Notes under the pieces: model-generated
The model's database searches: none
What the model saw: the letters and a program-made list of their open reading frames with translations, nothing else
Told to the model about the DNA's origin: nothing
Part shown: positions 7,882 to 17,729 of the stretch, piece by piece
Layout of the letters: each line of letters starts with the position of its first letter
How positions within the stretch are numbered: the first letter of the stretch is position 1
Program-made: the position numbers and the translations under genes
Assembly: GCF_008923365.1 (NCBI RefSeq)
Contig: NZ_WBMR01000097.1
Location: forward strand, 1-33,084
DNA length: 33,084 nt
Origin: Actinomadura montaniterrae
Lineage (GTDB): Bacteria; Actinomycetota; Actinomycetes; Streptosporangiales; Streptosporangiaceae
Reading direction: 5' to 3'

Positions 7882-8805
7882 TCAGCTGTCGGGCTCCGGG
7901 TCGGCGAGCCACCTGAGGAGCTGCGCGTCGAACGCGCGCGGACGCTCCTGGTGGGGGAAGTGCCCCGCCCCTTCGATCAGCTTCCACCGGTACGGCGCCG
8001 CCACGTAGCGCCCCGAGCCTTGAGCGCTGGAAGGGAGCGTGCATGGGTCGAGGGCACCGTGCAGCTGGAGCGTGGGCGCCTGGATAGGGGTGCGCATACG
8101 GTGCGCGTAACGGATGCCGTCCGGACGGGCCTGCGACCTGATCAGCCAGCGGTGGTACTCCAGCGCGCAGTGCGCCGTCCCCGGAATCTGCACCGCCTTC
8201 CGCACGAAACGCTCTGTCCGCTCGTCCGGCCACCCCGGACCGGACCAGTCGCGTAGGAGGCGCCCTGCGAGCTCCCCGTCGTCGCGGACGAGCCGCCGCT
8301 CCGGCCACATCGGCACCTGGAAGCCGAACGTGTGCCGTGTCGCCCACCCCTGCCCGCGCGGGTCGCCCAGCACCGACTGCCGCAGCCGCAGCGGATGCGG
8401 CGCCCCCACCACGGCCAGCCGCTGGACGATCTTCGGGTGGTACACCGCCGTCGTCCACGCCAGCAGCCCGCCCCAGTCGTGCCCGCACACGACCGCGTTC
8501 GCCTCGCCGAGCGCGCGCACCAGGCCCGCCGCGTCGCCCGCGAGCGTGATCAGGTCGTATCCGCGCGGCGGCTTGTCGCTGCCGCCGTAGCCGCGCAGGT
8601 CCACCGCGACCGCCCGGTAGCCGGCGTTCGCCAGCGACACCAGCTGGTGGTGCCACGACCACCAGAACTGCGGGAAGCCGTGCAGCAGCAGGACCAGCGG
8701 CCCCTCCCCGGCCTCGGCGACGTGGAACCGCGTCCCGCCCGCGCTGACGGCCCGGTGCGTCCACGGTCCGTCGACCTCGACCAGGGACGTGTCGTGCCCG
8801 GACAT
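7882..8805 (-). CDS. EphE-like alpha/beta hydrolase (epoxide hydrolase family)
   Basis: A 307-residue alpha/beta hydrolase. Visible motifs: oxyanion LLHGFPQFWWSW (about 40), nucleophile Asp in GHDWGG (about 109), acid Asp in HGALDPC (about 255) and the catalytic His in GAGHFPHQERP (about 280). An Asp nucleophile followed by Trp is typical of epoxide hydrolases and haloalkane dehalogenases; the position next to marP and the Rv3669-like gene points to the EphE (Rv3670) group. The natural substrate is unknown. It starts eight bases after the stop of the small membrane protein gene and is probably cotranscribed with it. No clear Shine-Dalgarno sequence precedes the ATG. Confidence 0.9.
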   Translation of the reverse strand: MSGHDTSLVEVDGPWTHRAVSAGGTRFHVAEAGEGPLVLLLHGFPQFWWSWHHQLVSLANAGYRAVAVDLRGYGGSDKPPRGYDLITLAGDAAGLVRALGEANAVVCGHDWGGLLAWTTAVYHPKIVQRLAVVGAPHPLRLRQSVLGDPRGQGWATRHTFGFQVPMWPERRLVRDDGELAGRLLRDWSGPGWPDERTERFVRKAVQIPGTAHCALEYHRWLIRSQARPDGIRYAHRMRTPIQAPTLQLHGALDPCTLPSSAQGSGRYVAAPYRWKLIEGAGHFPHQERPRAFDAQLLRWLADPEPDS

Positions 8806-8813
8806 GGCAGGGG

Positions 8814-9245
8814 TCAGTCCGTCAGGGCGGGGGTGTCCGAGTCGCCGCGGTGCCGCAGCGCCGCGAAGTCGTCCTTGAGCGTCCTGCGCGTCCGCTTCGC
8901 CCCCTCGATCTTGCGCATGCGCAGGTAGCCGAAGCCGATCAGGCCGGCCGCGAGCAGCAGGTAGATCCCGGCGACGACCAGGAACGACAGCCAGTGGGAC
9001 AGGCCCACCGCGACCAGCCCGTACGCCAGCGCGATCGACAGCAGGATGACGATCAGCCCGCCGATCAGCGCGGCGATCGTGAACATCACGCTGCCGTAGG
9101 CGGCCTTCTTCGCGTCCGCCTTCAGCTCCAGCTTGGCCAGGTCGATCTCCGCCCTGACCAGCGCGGAGACGTCTCTGGACGCCAGCGCGACGAGCTCGCC
9201 GAGGGACTTGTCCTCAACGCTCTCGCCGGGCAGTGCCTCGGACAT
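8814..9245 (-). CDS. Small membrane protein, phage holin superfamily 6-like (Rv3669-like)
   Basis: About 143 residues. The N-terminus has a conserved amphipathic segment (KSLGELVALASRDVSALVRAE, then LAKLELKADAKKA) that leads into two hydrophobic helices (about 50-72 and 78-102) and a basic C-terminal tail. This is the layout of the DUF1469/putative actinobacterial holin-X family; no lytic role is implied. The second in-frame ATG is chosen because GGAGAGGAG lies six bases before it; the first ATG, five codons upstream, overlaps that site. It sits between nhaA and the hydrolase in one minus-strand run, and corresponds in position to Rv3669. Confidence 0.85.
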   Translation of the reverse strand: MSEALPGESVEDKSLGELVALASRDVSALVRAEIDLAKLELKADAKKAAYGSVMFTIAALIGGLIVILLSIALAYGLVAVGLSHWLSFLVVAGIYLLLAAGLIGFGYLRMRKIEGAKRTRRTLKDDFAALRHRGDSDTPALTD

Positions 9246-9273
9246 GGCGCTCCTCTCCATTCCAGGTCGGCCG

Positions 9274-10518
9274 TCACTCCGCCGGGCGCGGGCGCGCCCT
9301 CCTCCGGAAGACGACGGCGGCGGCCGCCGAGGCGATGATGCTCGCGATCAGGACCGCAGTCGTCACTCTCTCGAATCGGGACGGGTCGGTATAGGCCAAA
9401 CCGCCGATCAGCAGGGAAACGGTGAAACCCACCCCGGCGAGCATCGCGACTCCCGCGATCTCCCGCCAGCGCAGGTCCTCCCCGAGCGTCGCCAGGCCGA
9501 CCCGTACGGCCGTCCAGGCGCCGCCGAGGACCCCCACGAACTTACCGATCACCAGACCGCAGATCACACCGAGGGCCACCCGATCACCGAGAACGGCGTT
9601 CAGCGCGGACCCGCTGAGCGCGACGCCCGCCGACAGGAACGCGAACACGGGCACGCAGAACCCCGCCGACAGCGGCCGTAGGACGTGGTCGGCCCGCTCC
9701 GCGTTCGTGGGCCGGCCATCGGGCGTCTCCCGCGAGCTGGTCAACATCCCCAGGGCGACCCCTGCGACGGTCGCGTGGATGCCGCTGCGCTGCACGCAGT
9801 ACCAGGCGAGCACCGCGATCGGGAGGTACAGCCAAGGGGACCTGATGTCCCTGCTCTGTAGGAGCCCGTAAATCGCTATGAGCACGACGCCTATGCCCAG
9901 CCACGCCCAGTGCAGCGTCTCCGTGTAGAACAACGCGATGATGGTGATGGCGATCAGGTCGTCCACCACCGCCAGCGTCAGCAGGAACGCGCGCAGCGGC
10001 GCCGGGCACGACGAGAACGTCACCGCGAGCACGGCCAGCGCGAACGCGATGTCGGTCGCCGTCGGCACCGCCCAGCCGCGCAGCGCCCCCGGCTCGCCCG
10101 CGCTCACCGCCACGAAGATCAGCGCCGGCATCGCCACGCCCGCCGCCGCCGCGATCACCGGCAGCGCCGCGTCCCGCGGGTCGCGCAGCTCCCCGTGCGC
10201 CAGCTCCTCGCGCAGCTCCAGGCCGGCGATGAAGAAGAACACCGCCAGCAGGCCGCCGGACGCCCAGTGCTGCACGTCCATGTGCTCCAGGCCCAGCCAG
10301 TGCGGGCTCAGCTCGTGGCCCTGGAGGCTCTTGTAGGCGTCCGCCCACGGGGTGTTCGCCCAGACCAGCGCGGCGACCGTCGCGAGCAGCATGACGATGC
10401 CGCCGACCGTCTCCGTGCGCAGCGCCGCGGCGACCTGCCCGCCGTACCGGACCGTCGGACGGAACGGCCACACATGGGCGATACGGCGCTTTTCGGGCGC
10501 GGTGGACGGGCGCGGCAT
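9274..10518 (-). CDS. nhaA: Na+/H+ antiporter NhaA
   Basis: A 414-residue inner-membrane antiporter that exports Na+ in exchange for protons. Diagnostic sequences are present: FFFIAGLELREEL in an early helix, ATDIAFALAVLAV in the unwound helix 4 region, and the ion-binding Asp pair in LAVVDDLIAITIIALFYTE. The ATG at 10518 is preferred over an upstream start because GGGGGT precedes it at normal spacing and the extra 36 residues are Arg/Pro-rich and not membrane-like. It leads the nhaA, holin-like, hydrolase run. With marP and hppA it adds to an ion/pH-homeostasis theme in the window. Confidence 0.95.
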   Translation of the reverse strand: MPRPSTAPEKRRIAHVWPFRPTVRYGGQVAAALRTETVGGIVMLLATVAALVWANTPWADAYKSLQGHELSPHWLGLEHMDVQHWASGGLLAVFFFIAGLELREELAHGELRDPRDAALPVIAAAAGVAMPALIFVAVSAGEPGALRGWAVPTATDIAFALAVLAVTFSSCPAPLRAFLLTLAVVDDLIAITIIALFYTETLHWAWLGIGVVLIAIYGLLQSRDIRSPWLYLPIAVLAWYCVQRSGIHATVAGVALGMLTSSRETPDGRPTNAERADHVLRPLSAGFCVPVFAFLSAGVALSGSALNAVLGDRVALGVICGLVIGKFVGVLGGAWTAVRVGLATLGEDLRWREIAGVAMLAGVGFTVSLLIGGLAYTDPSRFERVTTAVLIASIIASAAAAVVFRRRARPRPAE

Positions 10519-10667
10519 GAGATACCCCCGGAAGGCGGCGGACGGTCCGGACGCGGAGCCCCGCCCGCACGGTGCCGCGGAAGGGGGCGTCCATCGCCGA
10601 CCAGACTTCCCGGCACACCTGATCACCAGGTTACCCGCCCGATCACCACCCCAAGCCCCGGACGCGC

Positions 10668-10714
10668 GACGGCCCGCGCCGGAGCGCCGATCTTGCGCTC
10701 CGCCGCGGGCCGTC
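10668..10714 (-). terminator. Strong hairpin terminator after acs
   Basis: A 19-bp stem with a single C-C mismatch (11 bp GACGGCCCGCG plus 8 bp CGGAGCGC) closes a seven-base loop, starting 14 bases after the acs stop. It has no U tract, as is usual in high-GC actinobacteria. Confidence 0.85.
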
Positions 10715-10728
10715 CCGGAACCGTCCGG

Positions 10729-12696
<1,968 letters not shown>

Positions 12697-12929
12697 CGCG
12701 TACTCCTTGCTAGCTGAACGGGGGTCGCCCGGTATCCCCACTCCACCAGGAAGGACCCGCCCCCACAAGGCCGCATCCCGAGTGTCGAGGAAGAGCGCGA
12801 CCGGCGCTCACGGCTCCGGATGATGGCTGTGATGCCCGACACACAGTGCCTTCCCAGTGCTGCGCCTCGGGAACCGCCTCCGTTCTACGCGCGCCCAGGG
12901 GGGTTGCGCGAGCGATACCGGCGACCGCA

Positions 12930-12935
12930 TAGGGT
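12930..12935 (+). promoter_or_regulatory. -10 box for a leaderless Fic-fold gene transcript
   Basis: TAGGGT (TANNNT) ends six bases before the GTG start of the next gene, with no Shine-Dalgarno sequence between. Confidence 0.55.
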
Positions 12936-12941
12936 CGGGCC

Positions 12942-13733
12942 GTGACCGATGCCCTTGCTCAGATAGCGAACCTGCCCGGCGTCGCGGACGCCGTCGCCGA
13001 CGCGCGCTCCGCCGTGGACCGGCTGCTGGGCCACCGCATCCTGCGGCGCCGCAGCGCCGAGGTGTCCACGGAGTCGGCGCTGCGCGGCGCGCGCGCGTCC
13101 GCCGTGCTGGAAGGCGCCTCGGTCACCCTTGAGGACCTGCGCACCACCGAGAACCCGACGGACCCGGTCGTCCAGGGGGCGCTTCGGGTCTCGGCGGAAC
13201 TCGGCACGCTGACCGAGACGTGGCGGCAGGCCCCCCGTCAGGTCCTCGCGCGGCTGCACGTGCTGGCCGCGGCGGACGCCGTCGACAGCGCCGACCTCGG
13301 ACGCCCCCGTTCCGACGACCAGCCGGTGAAGGACGTCCTAGGGCTGGGCGACCCGCCCTCGCCGACGGAGGTGGCGGCGCGCCTGGACGCCCTCAGCGGG
13401 CTCCTCACCCAGCCCACCAAGGCCCCCGCGCTCGTGGTCGCCGCCGTCGTGCACGGCGAGCTCCTGACACTGCGGCCGTTCGGCTGGGGCGACGGCATCA
13501 TCGCCCGCGCCGCGCAGCGGATCACGCTCGTCGCCCGCGGCCTCGACCCGAAATCCTTGGTCGCGCCAGAGGTCGGCCATGCGGAACTGGCCGGCGACTA
13601 CGCCGAAGCACTCCGCGCCTATGCGTCGGGTACGTCCGAGGGCGTCGCGCAGTGGCTCGCGCACTGCTCGGCCGCCGTGGCCGCGGCGGCCCGCGACTCG
13701 CAGGCCATCTGCGAAGCCTTCATGCGGGGTTGA
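12942..13733 (+). CDS. Fic-fold protein with a degenerate active site
   Basis: A 263-residue protein. Near residue 53 it has SAVLEG, matching the (S/T)xxxE(G/N) inhibitory-helix motif of class II/III Fic proteins. Near 178-189 it has RPFGWGDGIIAR, which lines up with the Fic signature HPFxxGNGRxxR but lacks the catalytic His (Arg), the Asn (Asp) and the ATP-binding Arg (Ile). The C-terminal part (LVAPEVGHAELAGDY to GVAQWLAH) fits the last Fic helices. AMP transfer is therefore unlikely; a binding or regulatory role is inferred. GTG start with a leaderless -10. Such genes appear to be conserved next to acs and ssd in actinobacteria (from memory), so this is probably not a decaying pseudogene. 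Confidence 0.75.
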   Translation: MTDALAQIANLPGVADAVADARSAVDRLLGHRILRRRSAEVSTESALRGARASAVLEGASVTLEDLRTTENPTDPVVQGALRVSAELGTLTETWRQAPRQVLARLHVLAAADAVDSADLGRPRSDDQPVKDVLGLGDPPSPTEVAARLDALSGLLTQPTKAPALVVAAVVHGELLTLRPFGWGDGIIARAAQRITLVARGLDPKSLVAPEVGHAELAGDYAEALRAYASGTSEGVAQWLAHCSAAVAAAARDSQAICEAFMRG

Positions 13734-13780
13734 CGGTCTCCGCCCACCGTTCTGTCGGCCCGGCACGCCATGCTGCCGGT

Positions 13781-14401
13781 ATGGCCGAACGGAAGGACGG
13801 GCGCCCCGCGGCGCCCACCGAGACCACCATCGCGTCCGCCGACTGGGACTCGCGCGACCTGACCGGTGAGCGGCACGAACGCGTGCTGTTCGTGGACGTC
13901 GACATGACGGAGGCGACCGGCACCGGCGCGGTGTTCACCGAGTGCACCTTCCGCGGCGTCCGGTTCAACGCGTCCACGCACACCGACGCGGCTTTTCTGA
14001 ACTGCACGTTCGTCCGCTGCGGCTTCTTCGACGCGACCTTCGCCGGCTGCAAGGTCGTCGGTGGGATGTTCGACGGCTGCACGTACGACCTGATGAAGGT
14101 GACCGGCGGGGACTGGTCGTTCACCGGGCTGCCCGGCGCCGACCTGCGGCGCTCGTCGTTCACCGACGTCCGGCTGCGCGAGGCCGACCTCACCGGCGCG
14201 CGCTGCGCCGGCGCCACGCTCCGCGGGCTGGACCTGTCGGGCGCCTGGCTGCACCGCGCCGACCTGTCCCGCTGCGACCTGCGCGGCAGCGACATCTCGT
14301 CAATCGACCCGCACACCGTCGAGCTGAAGGGCGCGGTGATCGACCCGTACCAGGCGGTCGTGCTCGCGACGGCCCTCGGCCTGGACGTGCGCGGCGACTG
14401 A
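13781..14401 (+). CDS. Pentapeptide-repeat protein
   Basis: A 206-residue cytoplasmic protein that folds, by family, into a right-handed quadrilateral beta-helix. Pentapeptide turns A(D/N)LXX run through two blocks: Cys/Phe-rich turns at about 45-105 (FTECTFRGVRF, FLNCTFVRCGFF) and regular turns at about 120-175 (GADLRRSSFTDVRLREADL, GLDLSGAWLHRADLSRCDL). The pattern resembles McbG/Qnr-like proteins, some of which mimic DNA and protect gyrase; such a function is possible but not shown. The ATG start has no clear ribosome site; the frame is open far upstream, but that stretch overlaps the preceding gene and is not used. A ~1 kb non-coding stretch follows. Confidence 0.85.
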   Translation: MAERKDGRPAAPTETTIASADWDSRDLTGERHERVLFVDVDMTEATGTGAVFTECTFRGVRFNASTHTDAAFLNCTFVRCGFFDATFAGCKVVGGMFDGCTYDLMKVTGGDWSFTGLPGADLRRSSFTDVRLREADLTGARCAGATLRGLDLSGAWLHRADLSRCDLRGSDISSIDPHTVELKGAVIDPYQAVVLATALGLDVRGD

Positions 14402-14419
14402 CGGCCTACAGCGCTGGGC

Positions 14420-14494
14420 GTGCGGCGGCTTGTGCGGCGGCTTGTGCGGCGGCTGTGCGCGCTGGGCCTTGTGCGGGGGCTTGTGCGGTGGCGG
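14420..14494 (+). repeat. 12-bp tandem repeat tract after the pentapeptide gene
   Basis: About five copies of GTGCGGCGGCTT, two exact and the others diverged or interrupted by a short insert, begin 19 bases after the stop codon. No coding role is seen. Confidence 0.75.
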
Positions 14495-14672
14495 GGAGTG
14501 CGGTGTCGGACACAGCGAACGGCGCCCGCCAAGGAGCGCCGCCGCCGATCACGTCACACCGGGTTACCAAGCGTGCACCTCACTATCGCCGGATCGGGTC
14601 AAGCCCGTCTCGGCGCGCCTCCCGCGGCTGGTCGCGCGTGGGTGCCCGGCTGCCGTGCCCGGACACGTGGTC

Positions 14673-14867
14673 CGTAGACCCTGTCTACGCCTCATTTGCC
14701 CAGTTGACAAGCCCCTATTCGGAAATCCGGACGGTCCGTGGCGGCCGTCCGGCGCGCCGCTCGCGCCGACTTCTTCGCCCGATAAGGGGCGAAACATGCA
14801 ATTTCGGGCTATCCGCAACCGCCGCTCCGGACGCCAAAACGATCACGCAGTGTGATCGTTTCTTTTT
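14673..14867 (+). other. Candidate structured RNA region ending in a U-tract terminator
   Basis: Within an otherwise empty intergenic stretch lie a 7-bp hairpin CGTAGAC/GTCTACG (14673-14689), a consensus TTGACA (14704) without a clear matching -10, a 7-bp hairpin TTCGCCC/GGGCGAA (14774-14793) and the terminator at 14837-14867. The local base composition is less GC-rich than the surrounding genes. It could be a long 3' UTR of the pentapeptide gene or an independent small RNA; no known RNA family is recognised. Confidence 0.35.
14837..14867 (+). terminator. Classical Rho-independent terminator
   Basis: A perfect 10-bp stem AAACGATCAC/GTGATCGTTT with a five-base loop GCAGT is followed by CTTTTT. 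An AT-rich stem with a U tract is uncommon in this high-GC sequence, so it stands out. Confidence 0.88.
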
Positions 14868-14996
14868 GGTCCCCTGATCGGGAGCTCGGCCGGAAAAATC
14901 TTTGGTTCTCCGGTACGCTCCCACTTCCGTCCCGTTGCACTCCGTATGGGCGGGGACGGCCCCTGTGGTGCCCGCTCCTCCGTCCGGCACGGGGAT

Positions 14997-15043
14997 CCGG
15001 AGGGGGGCGGCATCGACAGATGAGGATAAACGCCGCCCTCCGG
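14997..15043 (+). other. Bulged stem-loop in the ssd upstream region
   Basis: Arms CCGGAG and GGCGGC pair with GCCGCC and CTCCGG around a three-G bulge, enclosing a 20-base purine-rich loop. It lies upstream of the 6C RNA. Its role is unknown. Confidence 0.4.
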
Positions 15044-15107
15044 GCGACTTTGCGACTCGACGGAACTCGCGGCGGTCGGGCAGCATATGTTGTATCTGCT
15101 TAGACTG

Positions 15108-15126
15108 GAGGCAACGAGTTTGCCTC
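15108..15126 (+). other. GAGGCAA/TTGCCTC hairpin upstream of the 6C RNA
   Basis: A perfect 7-bp stem with loop CGAGT, just after a TAGACT box at 15101-15106 that could be a -10 element. It may be the 5' part of the 6C transcript or an operator; a matching -35 is not evident. Confidence 0.4.
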
Positions 15127-15186
15127 TCCTATAGACCGGCCTTGCTAACGGCTCAGCCGATCTCCCCCCGAGACTTTCTTGGGAAA

Positions 15187-15258
15187 ACGGACCGGCTCTA
15201 CCCCCCCCGGAGCCGGACCGTTCGGCGACCCCCGCTCTCCCCCCCGGCGGGGGTCGCC
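15187..15258 (+). ncRNA. 6C RNA (actinobacterial small RNA)
   Basis: Two adjacent stem-loops each display a C-run in the loop, the defining feature of the 6C motif. The first has CCGGCTC/GAGCCGG, with a 4-bp outer extension, around an 11-base loop holding eight C. The second has a perfect 12-bp stem GGCGACCCCCGC/GCGGGGGTCGCC around an 11-base loop holding seven C. Both loops end in G. The location upstream of ssd and on its strand matches the 6C RNA of M. tuberculosis (near Rv3660c) and scr3559 of Streptomyces, from memory. In mycobacteria 6C is thought to act on mRNAs through its C-rich loops. The transcript ends are not fixed; a further six-C run at 15164-15169 may belong to it. Confidence 0.85.
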
Positions 15259-15381
15259 CAAACATGCGGCGGGCGGGCGGCGGCGTGTCCAGATCCTCCA
15301 CGCCACCGCCCGCTCGCCGCCTCCTTCTCCGCCCCGCCCACCAGGGCTTCCCCGGCCCGCCCCCTCGGGCGACGCGGAGAG

Positions 15382-15390
15382 TTATCCACA
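15382..15390 (+). promoter_or_regulatory. Perfect DnaA box upstream of ssd
   Basis: TTATCCACA, inside the 12-mer GAGTTATCCACA that recurs upstream of the flp-like pilin gene. It begins 82 bases before the ssd ATG. Confidence 0.65.
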
Positions 15391-15463
15391 ATTCACGGAA
15401 CGCTTTCGCCGCCCGGCCACCGCGCCGCACGCTGGGGTCCTCTGAACGCCACTGGAGGACCCG

Positions 15464-16540
15464 ATGAACATCGCGGCACTGATCATCACCGCCGACCCCG
15501 CCACCGCCGACGCTCTGCTCCGCCTCGCCGCGGCCGCCGACGCGCACGCCGAGGTCGCCCCCGGCCCCGGCGAGGCCCGCGCCGCCTGGACCTGGCCCGC
15601 GCTCGTCCTGGTCGGCGCCGACGCCGCCGGCGACGTCGCGTCCGCCGGCCTTCCCCGCCGCGGCGGCGTCGTCCTGGTCGCCGGCGCGACCACCCCCGAG
15701 GCGTACCAGGCCGCCGTCCGGATCGGCGCGCAGGACGTGGCCGTCCTGCCCGACCACGAGCAGTGGCTGATCGACGCGTTCGCCGCCGCGAGCGAACCCG
15801 ACGCCGGCCGCGCCACCACCCTCTGCGTCGTCGGGTCCCGCGGCGGCGTGGGCGCCAGCGTCCTGTCCGCCGCACTCGGCCTCGCCGCGGCGGGCAGCGG
15901 CCTGCGCACCCTCCTCGTCGACGCCGACCCCCTCGGCGGCGGCGTCGACCTCATGCTCGGCCTCGAAGGCCACGAAGGCGCCCGCTGGCCCGACCTCGCG
16001 GAGCGGCACGGCCGGCTGAACGCCGCCACCCTCCGCGACACGCTGCCGTCCTCCGGCGACCTGTCCGTGCTGTCCTGGCGACGCGGCGAGTCCGTCCCCA
16101 TCGCCGACGCGGCCGTCGTCTCCCTGCTCGACGCCGCCGCCCGCGGCTACGACCTGGTGATCGCCGACGTGCCCCGCTTCCCCGGCGACATCGGCCGCGC
16201 CGCGCTGCGCACCGCCGACGTCACGTTCCTGCTCGTCCCGGCCGAGGTCCGCGCCACCGTCGCCGCCGACGGCCTCGCCGCCGCCCTGCGCCGCGACACC
16301 CCCGACCTCCGCCTGGTCGTGCAGGGCCCGTCCCCGGGCGGCCTGACCCCCGGCGCCGTCACGCAGGCCCTCGGCCTCCCCGTCGTCGGCGTCTACGAAC
16401 GCGACCGCCGCCTCCCCGCCGCGATCGAGGAGGGCGGCCTCGCCCGCGCCTGCCGCCGCGGCCCCCTCGCCGACTTCTGCGCCCGCCTCCTCGCCGACCT
16501 GGCCCTCCAGCCCTACGCGTACCGCGAGGAGGCCGCGTGA
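15464..16540 (+). CDS. ssd: Ssd/CpaE-like septum-site/pilus localisation ATPase
   Basis: A 358-residue MinD/ParA-superfamily protein. Residues 1-110 form a receiver-like N-terminal domain; residues 115-340 form the P-loop domain. The deviant Walker A reads GSRGGVGASVLS (about 123-134): the signature Lys near its start is Arg and the Lys before Ser/Thr is Ala. LLVDADPLGGGVDLMLGLE follows as the switch/Walker A' partner. This matches the helicase/secretion-neighbourhood CpaE-like family and Rv3660c Ssd, reported to inhibit septum formation. Here it heads the tad genes, where CpaE/TadZ proteins place the pilus machine. ATG start with GGAGG upstream. The next gene follows after 37 bases. The altered P-loop may weaken ATP hydrolysis (inference). 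Confidence 0.9.
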   Translation: MNIAALIITADPATADALLRLAAAADAHAEVAPGPGEARAAWTWPALVLVGADAAGDVASAGLPRRGGVVLVAGATTPEAYQAAVRIGAQDVAVLPDHEQWLIDAFAAASEPDAGRATTLCVVGSRGGVGASVLSAALGLAAAGSGLRTLLVDADPLGGGVDLMLGLEGHEGARWPDLAERHGRLNAATLRDTLPSSGDLSVLSWRRGESVPIADAAVVSLLDAAARGYDLVIADVPRFPGDIGRAALRTADVTFLLVPAEVRATVAADGLAAALRRDTPDLRLVVQGPSPGGLTPGAVTQALGLPVVGVYERDRRLPAAIEEGGLARACRRGPLADFCARLLADLALQPYAYREEAA

Positions 16541-16577
16541 AAGCGCCGCACCACCTGCTCGCCCGCGCGGAGGCGTC

Positions 16578-17729
16578 ATGACCAGGCTCTCGTCCGCCGT
16601 CCGGGACAGGCTCGCCGACGCGGGCGGCGAGGCCACCGCCGGACGCGTCGCCGCGGCGCTGCGCGCCGAGGACAGGCTCCTCGGCGACCGCGAGGTCCTC
16701 GCGCTCACCGACGAACTGCGCGCCGAGTTCGTCGGCGCGGGCCCGCTCGAGCCGCTCCTGCGGTCACCCGAGGTCACGGACGTCCTCGTGAACGGCCCCG
16801 GCGAGGTGTGGGTCGACGCCGGCTCCGGGCTCGTCCGCACCGACGTCCGGTTCCCGGACGAGGCCGCCGTGCGCCGCCTGGCCCAGCGCCTCACCGCCGC
16901 CGCGGGCCGCCGCCTCGACGACGCGTCCCCGTACGCCGACGCTCGGCTGCCCGGCGGAGTCCGGCTGCACGCCGTCCTCCCACCGGTCGCCGCGAACGGC
17001 ACCTGCCTCTCCCTCCGCCTCCCCCGCCGGCGCGCCTTCACCCTCGCCGAACTCGTCGCGACCGGCACCGTCCCGCCCGAAGGCGCCGCCCTGCTCTCCG
17101 CACTGATCGAGACCCGCACCGCCTTCCTCATCACCGGAGGAACCGGAACAGGCAAGACCACCTTGTTGAGCAGCCTTCTTTCGCTGACCGATCCGGGGGA
17201 GCGGCTGGTGCTGGTCGAAGACTCGGCCGAACTGCGCCCGGCGCACCCTCACGTCGTCCGCCTGGAAGCCCGCCCGCCCAACGTGGAGGGCGCAGGCGGC
17301 GTCACGCTGAACGACCTCGTCCGCCAAGCCCTCCGCATGCGCCCCGACCGCCTAGTAGTAGGCGAGGTCAGAGGCCGCGAGGTCGCAGATTTGCTGCAAG
17401 CATTGAACACCGGCCATGAAGGCGGCTGCGGCACCCTACACGCCAACACCGCCGCCGACGTCCCAGCCCGCCTCGAGGCGCTGGCCTGCGCCGCCGGCCT
17501 CTCCCGGGAGGCGGTCCACAGCCAGCTCGCCGCCGCGCTCGACATCGTCGTCCACCTGGTCCGCGAGCCGGGCGGCGGTCGCCGCCGCGTCGCCGAGGTC
17601 TGCCTGCTGCGCCGCGCCGCCGACGGCCTGGTCGGCGTCCTGCCCGCCGTCACGTTCACCGCCGCCGGGCAGACGGTTCCCGGCGCAGGAGCCGACATCC
17701 TCGCGGCCCGCCTGGGGTGGACGCCATGA
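16578..17729 (+). CDS. CpaF/TadA-type secretion ATPase
   Basis: The cytoplasmic hexameric ATPase that powers Tad pilus assembly. The protein has 383 residues: an N-terminal domain (VTDVLVNGPGEVWVD region), Walker A GGTGTGKTTLLS (about 186-197), an Asp-box-like LVEDSAELRP, Walker B RLVVGEVRG (about 258) and the His box GHEGGCGTLHANT. It is shorter at the N-terminus than proteobacterial CpaF, as in the Rv3659c type. ATG start with GGAGG eight bases upstream. Its stop overlaps the start of the next gene in ATGA, suggesting translational coupling. Confidence 0.95.
   Translation: MTRLSSAVRDRLADAGGEATAGRVAAALRAEDRLLGDREVLALTDELRAEFVGAGPLEPLLRSPEVTDVLVNGPGEVWVDAGSGLVRTDVRFPDEAAVRRLAQRLTAAAGRRLDDASPYADARLPGGVRLHAVLPPVAANGTCLSLRLPRRRAFTLAELVATGTVPPEGAALLSALIETRTAFLITGGTGTGKTTLLSSLLSLTDPGERLVLVEDSAELRPAHPHVVRLEARPPNVEGAGGVTLNDLVRQALRMRPDRLVVGEVRGREVADLLQALNTGHEGGCGTLHANTAADVPARLEALACAAGLSREAVHSQLAAALDIVVHLVREPGGGRRRVAEVCLLRRAADGLVGVLPAVTFTAAGQTVPGAGADILAARLGWTP

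Noticed and set aside
8814..9245. Prophage lysis gene
   Set aside because: The holin-superfamily label reflects fold similarity only; no other phage genes are present, and the gene sits in a conserved housekeeping neighbourhood.
13220..13780. In-frame N-terminal extension of the pentapeptide-repeat protein
   Set aside because: It overlaps the Fic-fold gene in another frame, is Arg/Pro-rich and has no pentapeptide pattern.
14704..14732. Sigma-70 promoter from the consensus TTGACA
   Set aside because: No TANNNT-like -10 is found 16-19 bases downstream, so it is kept only as part of the candidate RNA region.
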